Assembly (NCBI GenBank): GCA_902465425.1
Contig: CABQNA010000015.1
Coordinates: 1 to 14,657 of the forward strand
Direction of reading: 5' to 3'
Length of the DNA: 14,657 nt
Origin: an uncultured Collinsella sp.
Lineage (GTDB): Bacteria; Actinomycetota; Coriobacteriia; Coriobacteriales; Coriobacteriaceae
The translations under genes and the position numbers were made by a program. The notes beneath the pieces were generated by a model. It worked only from the letters and a program-made list of their open reading frames with translations. It made no database searches and was not told where the DNA came from. The stretch's first letter is position 1. Every line of letters begins with the position of its first letter. Positions 13,951 through 14,657 of this stretch are shown here, one piece after another.

Positions 13951-14038
13951 ACGAAAAAGCTGCGGCGCCACTTGGAGGAAAAGACCGGAAGCAAGGGTCC
14001 ATTCCTCCAGGTGACGCCGCAGCCGTTTTGATGGCTCG
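13951..14038. terminator. Long bidirectional terminator-like hairpin
   Basis: A 22-bp stem pairs 13959-13980 (GCTGCGGCG...TGGAGGAA) with 14012-14033, with one mismatch and one wobble. An inner GACC/GGTC stem (13983-13986 with 13996-13999) shortens the loop. The stem is followed by CGTTTTG on the plus strand and by TTTTTCG on the minus strand, so it can terminate in both directions. It lies inside the 393-bp gene-free stretch 13850-14242, which is filled almost wholly by hairpins. Confidence 0.7.
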
Positions 14039-14086
14039 GTTTTTGTCGATGTGGCTCAACTGGGCGCGGTTGCCAGCCGAGTAGGC

Positions 14087-14187
14087 AAAGCGGCTCGGGG
14101 GCGTGTCGCTTCCGTCACGTTCTATCAGCATACAAGACGGTTTTGGTTCTTGTTCGTGACGGAAACGGCGCGCTTCCGAGCCGTTTT
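14087..14187 (+). ncRNA. Candidate structured RNA: 33-bp wobble-rich stem-loop
   Basis: Bases 14087-14119 (AAAGCGGCTCGG...TTCCGTCACG) pair with 14155-14187 over 33 positions without gaps. Of six deviations, five are G-U or U-G wobbles in the plus-strand RNA and one is C-A. In the minus sense the same five would be A-C mismatches. The 35-base loop has an inner ACAAGA/TCTTGT stem. The arm ends in TTTT, so it may be an intrinsic terminator or a small RNA expressed from the plus strand. No promoter was identified. Confidence 0.5.
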
Positions 14188-14225
14188 AAAAGAAAGGGGG
14201 CGAGGTCTAGGGCACGCCCCCTTTC
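14185..14225 (-). terminator. Intrinsic terminator of the KDPG aldolase gene
   Basis: A perfect 11-bp stem (GAAAGGGGGCG at 14192-14202 with CGCCCCCTTTC at 14215-14225) has a 12-base loop, 17 bp past the eda stop. On the minus strand the stem is followed by TTTTAAAA, giving a good intrinsic terminator. Confidence 0.85.
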
Positions 14226-14242
14226 ACGATAGAGAGCTAAAC

Positions 14243-14657
14243 CTAGGCGCGAACCTTCTTGACGACGTCCATGGCCTCGCGGGCAATCTGCTCGACCTTG
14301 GAGAAGTCGCCGTCGGCAAACAGGGCCGGCTTGACCATCCAGGTGCCACCGCAGGCGATGATGGCGGAGGAGCTCAGGTACTCCTCGACGTTGGCGGTGC
14401 TCACGCCGCCGGTGGGCATAAAGCGGTGGCCGACAAACGGAGCGGCGAGGGCTTTGATGGTGTTCAGGCCGCCATACTGGGACGCGGGGAAGAACTTGGT
14501 GACCTTGAGGCCCAGGTTCTCGGCTGCGGTGACCTCGGAGGGGGTCACGGTGCCGGGAAGGACGGGCAGGTCGATGTCGATGCAGTGCTTCACGACGTCC
14601 TCGTTGTAGCCCGGGGAGACGATGAACTTGGCACCGGCTGCGCGGGCCTGCTCAACC
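14243..14657 (-). CDS. eda: KDPG/KHG aldolase (Eda), C-terminal part; 5' end outside window
   Basis: Eda splits 2-keto-3-deoxy-6-phosphogluconate into pyruvate and glyceraldehyde-3-phosphate, the last step of KDG and Entner-Doudoroff catabolism. The frame is open to the right edge (138 codons visible), and the GTG at 14593 is an internal Val. Signature stretches: AGAKFIVSPG, LPVLPGTVTPSEV, LGLKVTKFFPA (with the Schiff-base Lys in KFFPA), HRFMPTGGVS and GGTWMVKP. All visible active-site motifs are intact. This enzyme would receive KDG made by the dhu route or by the dehydratase route after phosphorylation by a KDG kinase, which would have to be encoded outside the window, possibly upstream of this gene. 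Confidence 0.95.
   Translation of the reverse strand, partial: VEQARAAGAKFIVSPGYNEDVVKHCIDIDLPVLPGTVTPSEVTAAENLGLKVTKFFPASQYGGLNTIKALAAPFVGHRFMPTGGVSTANVEEYLSSSAIIACGGTWMVKPALFADGDFSKVEQIAREAMDVVKKVRA

Noticed and set aside
13884..14084. Short plus-strand frame of 66 codons
   Set aside because: It lies across the 67-bp repeat and the 22-bp hairpin and has no ribosome site; the structure explains the sequence better.
13142..14131. 329-codon minus-strand frame over the second GntR gene and the hairpin region
   Set aside because: It crosses a palindromic repeat, a terminator hairpin and an established gene; the product shows no recognisable domain.

Overview
The window looks like chromosome from a high-GC gut actinobacterium of the class Coriobacteriia, most likely Collinsella or a close relative. 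This is inferred from base composition, the GGAGG-type ribosome sites, a DhuD/DhuI pair resembling those of glycan-using gut and streptococcal strains, and the regulator/permease content. It was not tested by a search. No rRNA, tRNA, CRISPR array or recognisable transposase gene was seen.

Layout: (1) 1-3234, plus strand: the tail of kdpA, then kdpB and kdpC, an ATP-driven high-affinity K+ pump operon; no kdpD/kdpE is in view. (2) 3481-5430, plus strand: a stand-alone Old Yellow Enzyme-type FMN/4Fe-4S/FAD reductase of unknown substrate. (3) 7908-5551, minus strand: a GntR/FCD regulator, a DhuD-like short-chain dehydrogenase, and a DhuI-like RpiB-family isomerase. (4) 8143-11391, plus strand: a GntP-family sugar-acid permease and an IlvD/EDD-family dehydratase, divergent from the GntR regulator across an operator-like region. 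(5) 11400-13030: a lower-GC island with a lone AAA ATPase on the minus strand, set among unusual repeats and palindromes. (6) 13157-13849, plus strand: a second GntR/FCD regulator. (7) 14657-14243, minus strand: the C-terminal part of a KDPG aldolase (eda) that runs off the right edge.

Much of the window fits sugar-acid catabolism meeting at 2-keto-3-deoxygluconate (KDG). DhuI and DhuD would turn the unsaturated-uronate product DHU (from glycosaminoglycans or pectin-like polymers) into KDG. GntP plus the dehydratase could import an aldonate and dehydrate it to KDG or an isomer. A KDG kinase (not in the window) and Eda would finish the route. The two GntR/FCD regulators are the obvious local controllers.

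The strongest oddities are: the DhuD-like enzyme appears to have lost about 29 residues carrying the Tyr-x-x-x-Lys catalytic motif; a 67-bp palindromic intergenic repeat occurs three times at exactly the same length; a 162-bp element at 12863-13024 can fold as a three-way junction; a 10-bp tandem array lies just upstream of the orphan ATPase; an AGACG-motif cluster lies just beyond its 3' end; and a 33-bp stem at 14087-14187 has mismatches that are nearly all G-U wobbles in the plus-strand RNA sense.
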